DNA from: an uncultured Clostridia bacterium | GTDB lineage: Bacteria > Bacillota > Clostridia > Oscillospirales > Butyricicoccaceae | Direction of reading: 5' to 3' | DNA length: 64,000 nt | Assembly (NCBI GenBank): GCA_944375715.1 | Contig: CALWAP010000001.1 | Coordinates: 62,001 to 126,000 of the forward strand | Shown here: in pieces, positions 1-8,342 of the stretch | Numbering within the stretch: the stretch's first letter is position 1 | Layout: every line of letters starts with the position of its first letter | Notes under the pieces: model-generated | Database searches by the model: none | What the model was told of the DNA's origin: nothing | What the model saw: the letters and a program-made list of their open reading frames with translations, nothing else | Position numbers and translations under genes: made by a program

Positions 1-587
1 AGCCCGCCTTTTGAATCATATACCGCTTCGGGCTGTTGCCTGAGCATTTCGCTTAGGCTCTCCATGGCCCTGTCATAATAATCGGCGCAGGCGGAATATC
101 TTTCTGAAAGCTCTTTTGACTTATATTTGAAATCAGGAAGGTATATGTCGATATGTCCTTCGGCCATTTTAAGGGTTCTGGGGTTTTCATAACCGCCGCT
201 GTTAAAGACAACAGGCAAACCCAGGTCCCCCGCCATATCCAGCGCCGACAGCACCTGGGGCATAAAATGGCCAGGCGTCACCAGATCTATATTCCGGCAG
301 CCCATATCCTTAAGCTCTTTGAATATTGAAGCCAACTCCCACTCGCTGACCTTTTTCCCCAGCTTTCCACGGCTGACACCGTAGTTCTGACAATATACGC
401 ATTTTAAAGGGCAGCCCGAAAAAAACACTGTTCCCGAGCCTTCTTCCATGCCTATGCATGGTTCTTCCCACATATGGCGTCCGTAGTAGGCGATCCTTAC
501 CTCTCGCCCTTCGCCGCATATGCCCGTTTTAACCGTCCTGTCGGCCCCGCAATTTCTTGGGCACAGGCCGCAGTTTGTCATTTCCAT
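1..587 (-). CDS. PflX-type radical SAM protein (3' end outside window)
   Basis: Only the first 195 codons are present; the gene runs off the left edge. The start is the ATG at 587, behind GGAGG. The N-terminus has a cysteine-rich segment (CGLCPRNCG, then a further Cys in GICGEG), followed by HMWEEP and then SGCPLKCVYCQNYG, which carries the radical SAM CxxxCxxC triplet for a [4Fe-4S] cluster. This layout matches the COG1313 group, homologs of pyruvate formate-lyase activase. Their substrate is not established, so the reaction is left open. It is divergent from nadE. Confidence 0.85.
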   Translation of the reverse strand, partial: MEMTNCGLCPRNCGADRTVKTGICGEGREVRIAYYGRHMWEEPCIGMEEGSGTVFFSGCPLKCVYCQNYGVSRGKLGKKVSEWELASIFKELKDMGCRNIDLVTPGHFMPQVLSALDMAGDLGLPVVFNSGGYENPRTLKMAEGHIDIYLPDFKYKSKELSERYSACADYYDRAMESLSEMLRQQPEAVYDSKGG

Positions 588-615
588 AACTTCCTCCTTC
601 TCCGCTCACGTTTGC

Positions 616-644
616 TTGACGCGCCTTGAAGCTGCATTTATAAT
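616..644 (+). promoter_or_regulatory. nadE promoter
   Basis: TTGACG (616-621) and TATAAT (639-644) are separated by 17 bp, 40 bp upstream of the nadE start. Confidence 0.75.
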
Positions 645-683
645 ATTTATTGTTCCAGATTTTTGTATAAAGGAGCCAAAAAA

Positions 684-2588
684 ATGAATTATGGTTTCAC
701 CAACGTCGCGGCCGCCTGCCCCAAACTCATAGTAGCTGACTGCGACTTCAATACTGACGAAATAATCCGACTTGCGAAAAAAGCCGAAAAGGACAAGGTT
801 TCCCTGCTGGTGTTTCCCGAACTGTGCATTACAGGGGCTACCTGCGGAGACCTTTTCCTCCAGCAGTGGCTTTTAAGCTCGGCTTTAAAGTCCCTTGAAA
901 GGATCCTGGAGGCCTCCCACTCCATAACGGCTGCGCTGGTAGTCGGGCTGCCGCTTCAAAGCGGCTCCCTCCTTTTCAACTGCGCTGCGGTAATTTTCCA
1001 GGGGGATATCCTGGGCGTCGTTCCGAAATCGCATCTTTCGGCCAGGGACCTTAGGTGCTTCTCCCCGGCCTGCCGCGCCCCCGGCTCGATAGAGCTTTTC
1101 GGGAAAAGCATACCCTTTGAAAAGGAGCTTATTTTCTCCTGCCTCCGCGACAGCCGTTTCAGCTTTGGCGTTGAGATAGGCAGCGACAACTCGGAGGTCA
1201 TACCTGCCTCCGCTAAGCTTTCGTTAAACGGCGCTTTTATTATAGCACATCCCGACTGCACCCCCGAAAAGGCGGGGAATGCCGAAATAAGGCTCAGCTC
1301 AACTGCGGCGCAAAGCGCAAGATGCGTCTGCGCCTATATAGAAGCCGGCTGCGCCATGGGGGAATCTACCACCGATGAGGTCTTTTCGGGCCGCTGCGCC
1401 ATATTTGAAAACGGCGGGCTGCTGGCCGAGGCCGGGGCGTTTTCCGAAAAGGAATTGCTGCCGGCCCAGATAGACCTGGATCTTCTTTCCCAAAGGCGTC
1501 TTTCCTCCGGCTTATTCGGCCAGGCGGAAAAGGCAGATGTCATAACATTTGACGCATTTGTAGAGTGCCGCGAGATAACAAGGAATATACCAAGAGACCC
1601 CTTTATGCCCTTTGACGGGGACAGTGCGGAAAGATTCTGCTTGGATATATTTGCCATGCAGGCCGCGGCTTTGAAAAAGCGTTTTGAGCATACACATTCC
1701 CAAAAGGCCGTTATCGGCATATCGGGCGGCCTTGACTCAACGCTGGCTCTTCTTGCGCTCTGCAAAGCCTTCGACATGATGGAAAAACCCAGAGCCGACA
1801 TAACGGCGGTCACAATGCCCTGCTTTGGAACGAGCCGAAGGACCAGGGACAACGCCGAAAAGCTCTGCTCGGGGCTGGGCATAACATTGAAAGAAATCAA
1901 CATCACGCAGACGGTACTGAGCCACTTCAGCGATATCGGCCAATCCCCCGAAGATCACGGCGTAGCCTTTGAAAACAGCCAGGCCCGGGAGCGCACCCAG
2001 GTCCTTATGGACATGGCCAACCAGCAAAATGGGCTGGTTATCGGCACGGGCGACCTTTCCGAGCTGGCTTTGGGCTGGGCCACCTATAACGGCGACCATA
2101 TGTCAATGTACGGCGTCAACGGCTCCATACCCAAAACCCTGGTGCGCCATCTGGTTTCCTTCTGGGCGGGAAGCTGCGAAAACAGCGATGTATCAGATGT
2201 ACTGCTTGATATCCTTGACACCCCCGTTTCGCCCGAGCTTCTCCCGCCAGAGGAGGGCAAAATCTCCCAGGCCACCGAAGACCTGGTGGGGCCCTATATA
2301 CTCCACGACTTTTTTATTTACCATACCCTTAAAAACGGGTTCGGGCCTGCAAAGGTGCTGGCAATGGCCCAAAAGGCTTTTGAAGGGCAGTATGACCGTG
2401 CCTTTATCCTCCGGTGGATGAAGGTCTTTTACCGCAGGTTTTTCTCCCAGCAGTTCAAGCGCTCCTGCATGCCCGACGGCGCCGATGTCACAGGGATTTC
2501 CCTTTCGCCGCGAGGCGGCTTCGCCATGCCCAGCGACGCCGTTTCCAGGCTGTGGCTCGACGAAGTGAACAGGCTGGAAGCCGAATAA
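684..2588 (+). CDS. nadE: NAD+ synthetase, two-domain type with altered glutaminase site
   Basis: It makes NAD+ from deamido-NAD+, ATP and a nitrogen donor. The start is ATG 684, because AAGGAG (about 670) sits just before it; a TTG at 663 lies upstream of that site. At 634 residues it is the usual length for the fused form: an N-terminal nitrilase-fold glutaminase (about 5-270) and a C-terminal synthetase with the ATP-pyrophosphatase loop SGGLDS (347-352). In the glutaminase, Glu46 (FPEL) and Lys115 (VPKS) are kept. The position of the nucleophile, Cys in the family motif EICED, reads EIGSD here (Gly166). The synthetase half looks intact, so ammonia-dependent activity is the likely outcome (inference). 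Confidence 0.93.
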   Translation: MNYGFTNVAAACPKLIVADCDFNTDEIIRLAKKAEKDKVSLLVFPELCITGATCGDLFLQQWLLSSALKSLERILEASHSITAALVVGLPLQSGSLLFNCAAVIFQGDILGVVPKSHLSARDLRCFSPACRAPGSIELFGKSIPFEKELIFSCLRDSRFSFGVEIGSDNSEVIPASAKLSLNGAFIIAHPDCTPEKAGNAEIRLSSTAAQSARCVCAYIEAGCAMGESTTDEVFSGRCAIFENGGLLAEAGAFSEKELLPAQIDLDLLSQRRLSSGLFGQAEKADVITFDAFVECREITRNIPRDPFMPFDGDSAERFCLDIFAMQAAALKKRFEHTHSQKAVIGISGGLDSTLALLALCKAFDMMEKPRADITAVTMPCFGTSRRTRDNAEKLCSGLGITLKEINITQTVLSHFSDIGQSPEDHGVAFENSQARERTQVLMDMANQQNGLVIGTGDLSELALGWATYNGDHMSMYGVNGSIPKTLVRHLVSFWAGSCENSDVSDVLLDILDTPVSPELLPPEEGKISQATEDLVGPYILHDFFIYHTLKNGFGPAKVLAMAQKAFEGQYDRAFILRWMKVFYRRFFSQQFKRSCMPDGADVTGISLSPRGGFAMPSDAVSRLWLDEVNRLEAE

Positions 2589-2597
2589 AGCATTTTC

Positions 2598-2624
2598 AAA
2601 AGGCCCCATAGGGGGCCTTTTTTT
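2598..2624. terminator. Bidirectional terminator between nadE and the Gx transporter gene
   Basis: AAAGGCCCC and GGGGCCTTT are separated by a short loop and followed by seven T on the + strand. The reverse strand reads a hairpin followed by TTTT, so it can also serve the convergent gene. Confidence 0.85.
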
Positions 2625-3132
2625 ATTTTCTGTCAAAATCGGTTTTATCCCTGCGGTCTATAACAAAACCCGCGCACAGACCTGTAAATATGCCCGTCAC
2701 GATACCGGAAACAGTCAGAACGGGAAGGTATACCATAAGGGACGGGGTGCCTGTCACGGCTACCGCCGCCAGAAGCTGAAAAAGGTTATGCACCGCGGCC
2801 GCCAGGGCTGAACATATCCATATCCTATGGCTGTCAAAAAAACGCCTTAAAAGTACAGTCAGGCCGAAAGAGGCAAGGCCTCCGCTGAGGCTGTAGATCA
2901 AAGCGGAGGGCTGGGCGGTAAACACCGATCCCAAAATCACCCTTGCCAGAAGCACCGCCAAGCCGTCTCCGGCCCCAACGGCAAATACGGCATAAACCGT
3001 AAATATATTGGCCAGCCCCAGCTTTATCCCCGGCACGGGGGCCAAAGGAGGCAGCTGAGCCTCTATTACATACACAACAAGGGCCGCCGATATCAAAAAA
3101 GCGTCCCTCACCATTCTTTTTGTCCTGCCCAT
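2623..3132 (-). CDS. Gx transporter family membrane protein
   Basis: This 169-residue, very hydrophobic protein has about five membrane segments and a basic tail. It matches the Pfam family once named heptaprenyl diphosphate synthase component I, now called Gx transporter. Its ATG directly abuts the apbE stop (TAG-ATG), so the two genes are translationally linked. In Firmicutes such genes often sit beside apbE and NusG-domain-II genes, and a role in supplying a flavin-linked or quinone-linked redox system has been proposed. The substrate is not shown by the sequence. Confidence 0.8.
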   Translation of the reverse strand: MGRTKRMVRDAFLISAALVVYVIEAQLPPLAPVPGIKLGLANIFTVYAVFAVGAGDGLAVLLARVILGSVFTAQPSALIYSLSGGLASFGLTVLLRRFFDSHRIWICSALAAAVHNLFQLLAAVAVTGTPSLMVYLPVLTVSGIVTGIFTGLCAGFVIDRRDKTDFDRK

Positions 3133-4134
3133 CTATCCCTCCGATTTTATAACCAAAACCTCAAGGCCGCTTTCGGGCTCGAAAGAGCCTTCCAGGCCCT
3201 CGGTGATATAAATCGTACCCTCGCTGTCCAAAAGCAGCATTTCAAAGCCGCCCCACTGCCGCCAAAGCTCCTGGGCCCTTTCCCTTCCCATGACGAACAC
3301 CGCTGTGGAAAGGCCGTCGCACAGCGTGCCGTCAGAGCCCACTATTGTGACTGATGCAAGACCGCTGTCGGCGGGATATCCCGTTTTGGGGTCAAGTATA
3401 TGCCAATATATCTGTCCATCCTGCTCAAAATACCGCTCATACCCTCCCGAGGTGACAACGGCCATGTCCCTTATCGACAATACTCCCAAAATACCGCCGT
3501 CAGGCGATTTCACGCCAACGCGCCACTCTCCCCCGTCCGGCCGGGAGCCTACCGTCTGGATATTTCCGCCCAAGTCCAACACGGCCGAACTTATACCCTC
3601 ATCTTTGAGCAGTTTTGAAAGCACCGCCCCCGTATATCCCTTTGCTGTGCTCCCAAGGCTTATTTCGGCGCCGCCTTTGAGCCACGCCGCGCCATCTTTG
3701 AGCCATGCCTTGTCATACCCCACAAGGGACATAAGCTGCGCAATCTCCTCTTCGTCTGGCACACGGTAATCGCCGGAGATAAACCCCCATGCCTTTGTCA
3801 GCGGGTATACCGTTATATCCAGCGCCCCGTCAGTCATACGGCATATTTCCAGCGACTGCCTTAACAGCTCGCAGGTGTCAAAAGACAGCTCGGCGCTGCC
3901 GTTTTGGTTAAGGAGACTTATCTCGCTGCCCGTCTTTTCGGAGGAAAAGAGGCCTTCCAGCCGCTGCACCTCCTGCGTCAGATTTTGCAGCGTCTTATTG
4001 TCCCCGCCGTAAACCGTCATGGTCATGACGGTATCCATGGCAAAAACAGTTATGCTTTGTTCCTTCTGCTCTGAGCATCCGCAGAGCAGAAGGAGGGAAA
4101 AACATACCAAACATACACATGCCGCCTTTTTCAT
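3133..4134 (-). CDS. apbE: FAD:protein FMN transferase, lipoprotein
   Basis: ApbE attaches FMN through a phosphoester bond to Thr/Ser in target proteins such as Rnf or NQR subunits, on the outer face of the membrane. The start is ATG 4134 with GAAGGAG in front; upstream in-frame codons are not expected to be used. The first 25 residues form a signal peptide ending in the lipobox LLCGC, followed by FAMDTVMTMTVYG, typical of the family start, and an internal LGSTAKGYTGA and TSGGYERYF region. The 333-residue length is normal. It forms an operon with the Gx transporter. Its flavoprotein target is not in this window. Confidence 0.92.
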   Translation of the reverse strand: MKKAACVCLVCFSLLLLCGCSEQKEQSITVFAMDTVMTMTVYGGDNKTLQNLTQEVQRLEGLFSSEKTGSEISLLNQNGSAELSFDTCELLRQSLEICRMTDGALDITVYPLTKAWGFISGDYRVPDEEEIAQLMSLVGYDKAWLKDGAAWLKGGAEISLGSTAKGYTGAVLSKLLKDEGISSAVLDLGGNIQTVGSRPDGGEWRVGVKSPDGGILGVLSIRDMAVVTSGGYERYFEQDGQIYWHILDPKTGYPADSGLASVTIVGSDGTLCDGLSTAVFVMGRERAQELWRQWGGFEMLLLDSEGTIYITEGLEGSFEPESGLEVLVIKSEG

Positions 4135-4208
4135 CCATCGCTCCTTCAAACAGATCCTGTATGCTTTCAAAAATGCCGAAGGGCCCAAGGGCCCCCCGGC
4201 TGCAAATT

Positions 4209-4553
4209 CTAACCGCTGCTTCGAGAATACCTGGCCAATACGCTCCTGTCCTTTACATCAAAATCAATGATACGGCATATGACCTTGGTATTTGTGGAAA
4301 AACGCACCTCAATAAGGAAGAACTCCCCGACACCGTCATATATTCTTCCAGCTGACGCCGTACCGTTGGCCTTTGAAGTATTGCTGTTGGCCACATACCC
4401 GGCCGTCATGCCGCCCGGAGCAATAACACTTATGGCTTCGGTGTCGTAAGGGTTCATGGGGTCCTTTCTGCATAAAAGCCTGGCACCGATATACAACGGC
4501 ACTTTACCCTGATAATTATTGAACCCCGTGACAGTTATGTAAATTTCCGGCAT
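4209..4553 (-). CDS. Stand-alone HIRAN-domain protein
   Basis: The 114-residue protein is nearly all one domain. The stretch IGARLLCRKDPMNPYD followed by EAISVIA and AGYVAN fits the HIRAN pattern (Arg/Lys, Glu or Asp, then NPYD and a GYV strand). HIRAN domains bind DNA ends when fused to helicases such as HLTF. Short single-domain versions occur in clostridia with no assigned role. It has an AGGGG site and lies 16 bp after the DSD1-like gene, so it is probably in the same transcript. Confidence 0.6.
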   Translation of the reverse strand: MPEIYITVTGFNNYQGKVPLYIGARLLCRKDPMNPYDTEAISVIAPGGMTAGYVANSNTSKANGTASAGRIYDGVGEFFLIEVRFSTNTKVICRIIDFDVKDRSVLARYSRSSG

Positions 4554-4569
4554 ATCTATCCCCTGCCTT

Positions 4570-5628
4570 TTATATTGATTTTCCCCGGCTTACGACCGGC
4601 AGGCGGGCTATGACCTTTGCGTCCTTCTCAAAATATATTTCATCATAAAGGTTAACCGTCGAGCAGCAATGCCCGGGAATAACCAATACCTTGTCCCCAA
4701 CCGAAAGGTCATGGGCGCAGTAAAAAGAGGTGTGCTCCTCGCTGAGCGAAAGGCTTTCCGCATCGTAGCCCAGGACCCTCGGGGGCCCCTGGTCGGGACA
4801 GAGGCTCTTGACTCCCGCGTCTATGACAAACCTGCCGGGCTTTGCGGAAATGACTGTAGCCAAAACAAAAAGCGCGTTTTCAAACCCCAGATCCATCTGT
4901 CCATAGGTGTTGTCCATAAATATGTAAGACCCCGCCTGAAGCTCGGTATATACCCGGCTTTCGGCTTTGAAGGCGGAGGTACCCGTGCTGCCGCCGCTGA
5001 CCTCTTTTGAATCAATACCCCGCTCTCTTAAATATGCCACAAGGCCCTCTACCCTTTTTTCGTTTAAATCGGTTACCGCCATCCTTTTTTCACGGTCAAA
5101 CTCGTGAGCCATGTTGCCCGAATATGCCTGAACCCCCAGATATTCAAGCCCGGGAAGCTCCTTTATCAGCTTTGCCAGCTCATAAAACTCCTCGTATGTA
5201 TCGACTCCGCACCGTTTCATTCCCAGCTCCAGCTCGACATAGCAGTTTATGACGGCACCGTGAGACGAAGCCGCAGCCGAAAGAGCACGTATATTCTCCT
5301 CACAATCAGCGCAGACCGTCAGATGGCATCTTTTTGCAAGCTCGGCCAAACGGGAAAGCTTGCTTTCCCCTACTATCTGGTTTGCAATAAGTATATCCTC
5401 TATACCGCTGTCTGCAAGGTCTTCGGCTTCCGACAGCTTGGAGCATGTAATGCCCTTGGCCCCTGCCTTTATCTGCATGGCCGAGATATATGGGCACTTG
5501 TGAGTCTTGTAATGAGGTCTTAGCCGGGGGTTTTTCCCCTTCAGCATCAGCGCCATTTTATTTATGTTCCTTTCAAGAGCATCGGCCGACACCAAAAGGG
5601 CCGGGGTTTCGATATTTTCAATTTTCAT
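4570..5628 (-). CDS. PLP-dependent DSD1-type enzyme (D-threonine aldolase / D-serine dehydratase-like)
   Basis: The 352-residue protein has the alanine racemase-type barrel with the PLP lysine motif RPHYKTHK near residue 40, SGGSTGTS for phosphate binding in the middle, and a C-terminal domain ending in a VIPGHCCST segment that carries the His/Cys metal ligands of D-serine dehydratase-like proteins. Such enzymes cleave or dehydrate D-beta-hydroxy amino acids using PLP and a divalent metal. Sequence alone does not decide between D-threonine aldolase and D-serine deaminase activity. The gene overlaps the end of nnrD by 11 bp, and its GGAGG lies inside that gene. Confidence 0.85.
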   Translation of the reverse strand: MKIENIETPALLVSADALERNINKMALMLKGKNPRLRPHYKTHKCPYISAMQIKAGAKGITCSKLSEAEDLADSGIEDILIANQIVGESKLSRLAELAKRCHLTVCADCEENIRALSAAASSHGAVINCYVELELGMKRCGVDTYEEFYELAKLIKELPGLEYLGVQAYSGNMAHEFDREKRMAVTDLNEKRVEGLVAYLRERGIDSKEVSGGSTGTSAFKAESRVYTELQAGSYIFMDNTYGQMDLGFENALFVLATVISAKPGRFVIDAGVKSLCPDQGPPRVLGYDAESLSLSEEHTSFYCAHDLSVGDKVLVIPGHCCSTVNLYDEIYFEKDAKVIARLPVVSRGKSI

Positions 5629-6514
5629 GTGGTGCCTCCTCCATATTTTTTATGGCATAAGGTATGTTTTCAATGATATCCCGGGGCAGCATTCCGTATA
5701 CCCCCTTCTCAAGCCTAGCCAGCTTTCCGGCCTCGGCGTGGACACATACGCCCAGCAAAGCGGCCTCGTATCCCTTTACGCCCTGGGCCAAAAAAGAGCC
5801 TATGCACCCCGCAAGCACATCACCACTTCCGCCCTTGGAAAGACCGGAATTAGGCATGTTCAAAAGGAATGACCTCCCGTCCGGCGACGCCACCGCTGTG
5901 ACGCTCCCCTTGAGCACCGTCACAGCGCCGCGGCTTTTTGCAAAATTAAGGGCATGCCACATCGGGCTTTCGGAAATCTTTTCATATGCCTCTCCGGTCA
6001 GGCAGGCCATCTCTCCCCCGTGGGGAGTCACTACCGTTTCACCTTTTCTGTGAGACACATCAGGAAAATCCCTTCCGAAACTCGTCAGGCCGTCGGCGTC
6101 AATAACTAATGGCAGCTCCGTTTTTCTGAGCATCTCCAATGCCAAAGCGGCCGTTTCCGGCCTTTTGCCCATACCGCAGCCCAAAAGCAGCGCCGTGGCG
6201 CGCCTGTAACCTCTCAGTAAACCGGCAGCTTCTTGGGCTATAAAGCCCTTGCCGTCATCGGCCAAAGGCAGAAATATAGGCTCCCACAAAGACTGAGCCG
6301 CCCTTTCAATAACCCTTTCCACCGAAGCCAGCGCCACAAGCCCCGCGCCGCACCTTAATGCCGATGAAACAGCCATGCAGGCAGCTCCACTCATGCCGGC
6401 ACTTCCACACACGGCCAGAAGACATCCGAAATCCGCCTTGGAAGTATTATCACCCCGCAGCGGAAGAAACCATTTGCCCGTAATAAGAGCCTGGTCTTCC
6501 GGTTTTCCCCTCAT
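5618..6514 (-). CDS. nnrD: ADP-dependent NAD(P)H-hydrate dehydratase
   Basis: It repairs hydrated NADH and NADPH. The 298-residue protein covers only the YjeF C-terminal (ribokinase-like) domain; the epimerase half is absent. Visible motifs are GSAGMSGAA near the start, VIDADGL, TPHGGEMACL, LKGSVT and KGGSGDVLAG, the last carrying the catalytic Asp. It is first in a leftward group with the DSD1-like gene and has its own promoter. Confidence 0.92.
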   Translation of the reverse strand: MRGKPEDQALITGKWFLPLRGDNTSKADFGCLLAVCGSAGMSGAACMAVSSALRCGAGLVALASVERVIERAAQSLWEPIFLPLADDGKGFIAQEAAGLLRGYRRATALLLGCGMGKRPETAALALEMLRKTELPLVIDADGLTSFGRDFPDVSHRKGETVVTPHGGEMACLTGEAYEKISESPMWHALNFAKSRGAVTVLKGSVTAVASPDGRSFLLNMPNSGLSKGGSGDVLAGCIGSFLAQGVKGYEAALLGVCVHAEAGKLARLEKGVYGMLPRDIIENIPYAIKNMEEAPHEN

Positions 6515-6537
6515 AGTACCCCCTCCCTTTTGTGGTT

Positions 6538-6567
6538 ATTATAACCTGTAAACGTCCGCTGTTACAA
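6538..6567 (-). promoter_or_regulatory. nnrD promoter
   Basis: On the reverse strand, TTGTAA (6567-6562) and TATAAT (6543-6538) are separated by 18 bp, about 24 bp before the ATG. Confidence 0.65.
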
Positions 6568-6636
6568 GACACTGTTGTTTTTTTCAAAATTTGTGATATT
6601 ATTATATGGCTGTTTGCAAAAGCGGCAAAATAATGC

Positions 6637-6665
6637 TTGACCCATAGGGAAGTTTATGGTATAGT
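6637..6665 (+). promoter_or_regulatory. Promoter of the rpmG-secE-nusG-rplKA block
   Basis: TTGACC (6637-6642) and TATAGT (6660-6665) are separated by 17 bp, about 90 bp before rpmG. No other strong promoter is seen before rplJ. Confidence 0.8.
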
Positions 6666-6754
6666 AACTTTACCTGTCAGGGTCTTTTTTTGTTGTCCAA
6701 AAACAGGACTGTCCTTTCAGGGAGGCAACAATAAATTAAGGAGGTGCCGCAACA

Positions 6755-6904
6755 ATGCGAGTTAAGATCACACTTGCCTGCACAGAATGCAAACAGAGGA
6801 ACTACGATACCGTCAAAAACAAGAAGAACGATCCCGACCGTATCGAAAAGAACAAGTATTGTCCTTTCTGCAGGAAGCACACCTTACACAGAGAGACACG
6901 CTAA
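6755..6904 (+). CDS. rpmG: 50S ribosomal protein L33, zinc-binding form
   Basis: This 49-residue protein starts [13 protein letters not shown] and ends in a basic tail (KHTLHRETR). The two cysteine pairs, TECK preceded by ACT and then YCPFC, form the zinc ribbon of the C+ type of L33. The start ATG 6755 follows AAGGAGG. It lies 31 bp before secE, the standard order rpmG-secE-nusG. Confidence 0.97.
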   Translation: MRVKITLACTECKQRNYDTVKNKKNDPDRIEKNKYCPFCRKHTLHRETR

Positions 6905-6935
6905 AGGCTCTCCACATTAAAAAGCGAGGTGTAAC

Positions 6936-7229
6936 ATGTCTGAGCAGGAAAAAAGGTCTTCCCAGAGCGGAGGCAATACTCCCCAGCGGAAAACCGAAAA
7001 AAAGCCGGCCGCCAAAAAGCCGGGATTTTTTACGCGTGTGACTCACGCTGTTTCCAAATGGTTCAGGGATTTTAAGAGCGAAAGCAAAAAGATCGTCTGG
7101 CCTACCGGAAAGCAGGTCGTCAACAATACCGTCGTTGTCATTCTGGCCGCCGTTATCGTGTGCGTATTTGTATATGTCCTCGATGTTTCCTTCGGCTTTG
7201 TCAGAGATACGATAGTCAAGCTTGTTTAA
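6936..7229 (+). CDS. secE: Preprotein translocase subunit SecE
   Basis: The 97-residue protein has a charged, low-complexity first 30 residues, then the conserved SecE amphipathic segment (FRDFKSESKKIVWPTGKQ) and one membrane helix (VVVILAAVIVCVFVYVLD). This is the single-helix Gram-positive form. It belongs to the SecYEG channel. GAGGTG lies in front, and nusG follows after 13 bp. Confidence 0.97.
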   Translation: MSEQEKRSSQSGGNTPQRKTEKKPAAKKPGFFTRVTHAVSKWFRDFKSESKKIVWPTGKQVVNNTVVVILAAVIVCVFVYVLDVSFGFVRDTIVKLV

Positions 7230-7242
7230 GCAGGAGATAATT

Positions 7243-7767
7243 ATGTCTGACGGCGCAAGATGGTATGTGGTACACACATACTCCGGCTATGAAAATAAGG
7301 TAGCCGCGACTATTCAGAAAACGGTTGAGAACCGAGGCCTTCAGGAACTTATCTTTGATGTCCGGGTACCTATGGAAACGGTCACCGAAGTCCGTGATAC
7401 CGGTTCCAAGGAAGTCGAGAGGAAGCTTTTCCCCGGCTATGTCCTGGTCAAAATGATCATGAACGACGAAAGCTGGTACATTGTCCGCAACACCCGTGGA
7501 GTAACAAGCTTTGTCGGACCCGGCTCCAAGCCTGTTCCCCTTACCGATGAAGAGGTCATGGCCTTGGGCGTCGAATCCATGGAAATCAAGCTTTCCTTTG
7601 ATGTCGGCGACAGCGTCAAGGTCATAGACGGGCCCTTTGACGGCAACATCGGCATTGTCGAGGAAATATCCCTTCCCAAAAAGACCGTATGCATAAACAT
7701 AAGCATGTTTGGAAGGGAAATACCCGTGGAACTCAAGTTCAATCAGGTGGCGTCGCTGGAGAAATAG
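7243..7767 (+). CDS. nusG: Transcription termination/antitermination factor NusG
   Basis: The 174-residue protein has an NGN domain (ARWYVVHTYSGYENKV onward; FPGYVLVKM in the middle) and a C-terminal KOW domain (VGDSVKVIDGPFDGNIGIVEEI). It binds RNA polymerase and links it to Rho or to the ribosome. The start is ATG 7243 behind CAGGAG; an upstream in-frame TTG lies inside secE and is not used. Confidence 0.97.
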   Translation: MSDGARWYVVHTYSGYENKVAATIQKTVENRGLQELIFDVRVPMETVTEVRDTGSKEVERKLFPGYVLVKMIMNDESWYIVRNTRGVTSFVGPGSKPVPLTDEEVMALGVESMEIKLSFDVGDSVKVIDGPFDGNIGIVEEISLPKKTVCINISMFGREIPVELKFNQVASLEK

Positions 7768-7783
7768 CGTCCCGCCATAGCGA

Positions 7784-7812
7784 GTGGGAGGGTTTAGGCC
7801 CACTTTTACCAC
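7784..7812 (+). promoter_or_regulatory. Candidate L1-binding autoregulatory site in the rplK leader
   Basis: GTGGGAG (7784-7790) and TACCAC (7807-7812) flank a short GC-rich hairpin. GTGG pairs with CCAC, leaving an asymmetric internal loop. The L1 site in 23S rRNA (helices 76-78) has the same GUGGGAG...AUACCAC signature, so this is probably an mRNA mimic by which L1 represses rplK-rplA translation. It ends 26 bp before the rplK start. L1 control of this operon is known in other bacteria; its use here is inferred. Confidence 0.65.
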
Positions 7813-7837
7813 ATTTATTATAGGAGGTGCAACGAAA

Positions 7838-8263
7838 GTGGCACAGAAAGTAATTGGTTTAATCAAACTTCAGATCCCCGCAGGCAAGGCAACTCCCGCC
7901 CCCCCTGTCGGTCCTGCCCTTGGTCAGCATGGCGTCAACATCATGTCCTTCACCAAGGAGTTCAACGAGCGCACAAAGAATGACGGCGATATGATCATCC
8001 CCGTTGTCATCACGGTTTATGCCGACCATTCCTTTACATTTATCACCAAGACGCCCCCTGCGGCTGTCCTTATCAAGAAGGCCTGTAAGATCCAGAGCGG
8101 CAGCGGCGTTCCCAACAAGCAGAAGGTGGCTGAGCTTTCCAAGGAAGATCTCCGCAAGATAGCCGAGATCAAGATGCCCGACCTCAACGCCGCCAGCATC
8201 GAAGCTGCCATGAGCATGGTCGCCGGTACGGCCCGCTCCATGGGAATCACTGTCGAACAGTAA
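7838..8263 (+). CDS. rplK: 50S ribosomal protein L11
   Basis: The 141-residue protein has the L11 signature: [26 protein letters not shown] near the N-terminus and the RNA-binding C-terminal domain ending [10 protein letters not shown]. The start is GTG 7838, since AGGAGGTG (7822-7829) lies 8 bp upstream and the encoded N-terminus (VAQKVIGL) fits the family. L11 forms the stalk base with L10 and L7/L12. Confidence 0.97.
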   Translation: MAQKVIGLIKLQIPAGKATPAPPVGPALGQHGVNIMSFTKEFNERTKNDGDMIIPVVITVYADHSFTFITKTPPAAVLIKKACKIQSGSGVPNKQKVAELSKEDLRKIAEIKMPDLNAASIEAAMSMVAGTARSMGITVEQ

Positions 8264-8342
8264 TTTACAATTAACAGACGCGGCATTGCAGGCCGCTATG
8301 TGGGAGGATTATTCCGAAAAACCACTAAAGGAGGAAAAACAG

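Noticed and set aside
310-519. Short reverse frame inside the radical SAM gene
   Set aside because: It is in another frame of the gene that runs from 587 to the left edge and carries the CxxxCxxC motif.
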